Shown piece by piece: positions 13,746 to 14,213 of a DNA stretch of 14,213 bases. The first letter of the stretch is position 1, and the number at the start of each line of letters is the position of its first letter. Below the pieces are notes generated by a model. It was not told where the DNA came from, did no database searches, and saw only the letters and a list, made by a program, of their open reading frames with translations. Origin of the DNA: Pseudomonadota bacterium (GTDB taxonomy: Bacteria; Pseudomonadota; Alphaproteobacteria; Sphingomonadales; Sphingomonadaceae); NCBI GenBank assembly GCA_023423775.1, contig JAFAEZ010000095.1, positions 1-14,213 of the forward strand, written 5' to 3'. The translations under genes were made by a program, and so were the position numbers.

Positions 13746-14177
13746 ATGCTCGATGAAGTCGGGATCGCTCGCAGGTCGCCTTATGCGCTTGCCGCTCTGC
13801 GTATTGTTTCGGGGCTGATCTTCCTGGAGCACGGCACCCAGAAATTCCTGGGCTTCCCTGGCGGCGAGATGGCCGGGTCCGGCCTCGCTCTCAACAATCC
13901 GGGCGCCTTCGCCGGCATCGTTGAACTGGTCGCCGGCCTGCTGATCACGCTCGGCCTGTTCACCCGGCCCGCGGCGTTCGTCGCCTCCGGCACGATGGCG
14001 GTCGCCTACTGGATGGCACACGCGCCGCAGAATCCGTTTCCGGTCAACAATATGGGCGACGCGGCGATCCTCTATTGCTTCGTCTTCCTGTACCTCGTCT
14101 TCGCTGGTCCTGGCGCGTGGAGCCTTGATGGCATGCGGGCGAGAACGGCAGCGACTGCCCGCACCGACCACGTTTGA
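13746..14177 (+). CDS. DoxX family membrane protein
   Basis: A 143-residue inner-membrane protein of the DoxX family, about four hydrophobic helices (roughly residues 13-30, 54-71, 76-92 and 106-121). Signatures are the first-helix LRIVSGLIFLEHGTQKFLGF segment and the RPAAFVASGTMAVAYW helix, followed by a polar NPFPVNNMGDAAIL loop typical of this group. Members are poorly understood; some act in redox or thiol stress with SodA-linked or quinone-detoxifying complexes, in other bacteria. I chose ATG 13746 because AGGAGG lies 6 nt upstream (13734-13739) and the preceding in-frame residues are polar and non-conserved; an in-frame ATG at 13674 exists. It ends at 14177, 36 nt before the window edge, with no terminator visible. 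It is divergent from catalase, so shared oxidative stress control is plausible. Confidence 0.9.
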   Translation: MLDEVGIARRSPYALAALRIVSGLIFLEHGTQKFLGFPGGEMAGSGLALNNPGAFAGIVELVAGLLITLGLFTRPAAFVASGTMAVAYWMAHAPQNPFPVNNMGDAAILYCFVFLYLVFAGPGAWSLDGMRARTAATARTDHV

Positions 14178-14213
14178 GCCGCAGGCGATGTGGGGAGTCG
14201 CGGCCTATAGGGC

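Overview
The window is GC-rich with strong GC3 bias, so long spurious open frames run antisense to the real genes. Gene content points to an alphaproteobacterium, most likely a sphingomonad (order Sphingomonadales): DivK beside a DUF3572 protein, an HWE-family histidine kinase with a single-domain FAT-GUY-type receiver, an EcfG-like promoter (GGAAC...GTT), the PP_1105-type ATP-dependent DNA ligase, and a GGSGGG-type S9 peptidase with a signal peptide. This assignment is inference; there is no rRNA or tRNA in the window to anchor it.

Layout. (1) 1-4294, minus strand: a tight cluster transcribed right to left, RidA-family deaminase -> glycerophosphodiester phosphodiesterase -> COG3146/DUF482 N-acyltransferase -> secreted S9 peptidase cut by the window edge. 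The first three overlap each other; a GC-rich hairpin separates the peptidase. (2) 4380-6932, plus strand: an EcfG-like promoter, then an HWE sensor kinase (PAS-GAF-PAS-kinase) overlapping a receiver-only response regulator by 4 nt. (3) 6936-7834, minus strand: DUF3572 protein and a HAD-family hydrolase, also overlapping by 4 nt; they converge on the receiver gene with 3 nt between stops. (4) 7870-8544: divK (plus) divergent from DUF3572, and rpmG (L33, minus), sharing a bidirectional terminator. (5) 8729-11274, plus strand: a small unrecognised helical protein, a TMEM165/GDT1-type cation transporter and an ATP-dependent DNA ligase. (6) 11311-13499, minus strand: a clade-3-type catalase followed by an NADPH-dependent FMN reductase. 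(7) 13746-14177, plus strand: a DoxX-family membrane protein divergent from the catalase.

How the parts relate. Two signalling modules (the HWE kinase/receiver pair and DivK) sit beside genes for oxidative and redox stress (catalase, flavin reductase, DoxX), DNA end sealing and Mn/Ca homeostasis. The EcfG-like motif before the kinase suggests it belongs to, and may feed back on, the alphaproteobacterial general stress response. A second, weaker motif with an 18-nt spacer lies just before the ligase. Nothing looks like a mobile element, prophage, CRISPR array or defence island. The most unusual items are the His-less HPt-like small protein with a G8 tract, the inverted repeat enclosing two convergent stop codons, and the possible leader ORF before rpmG.
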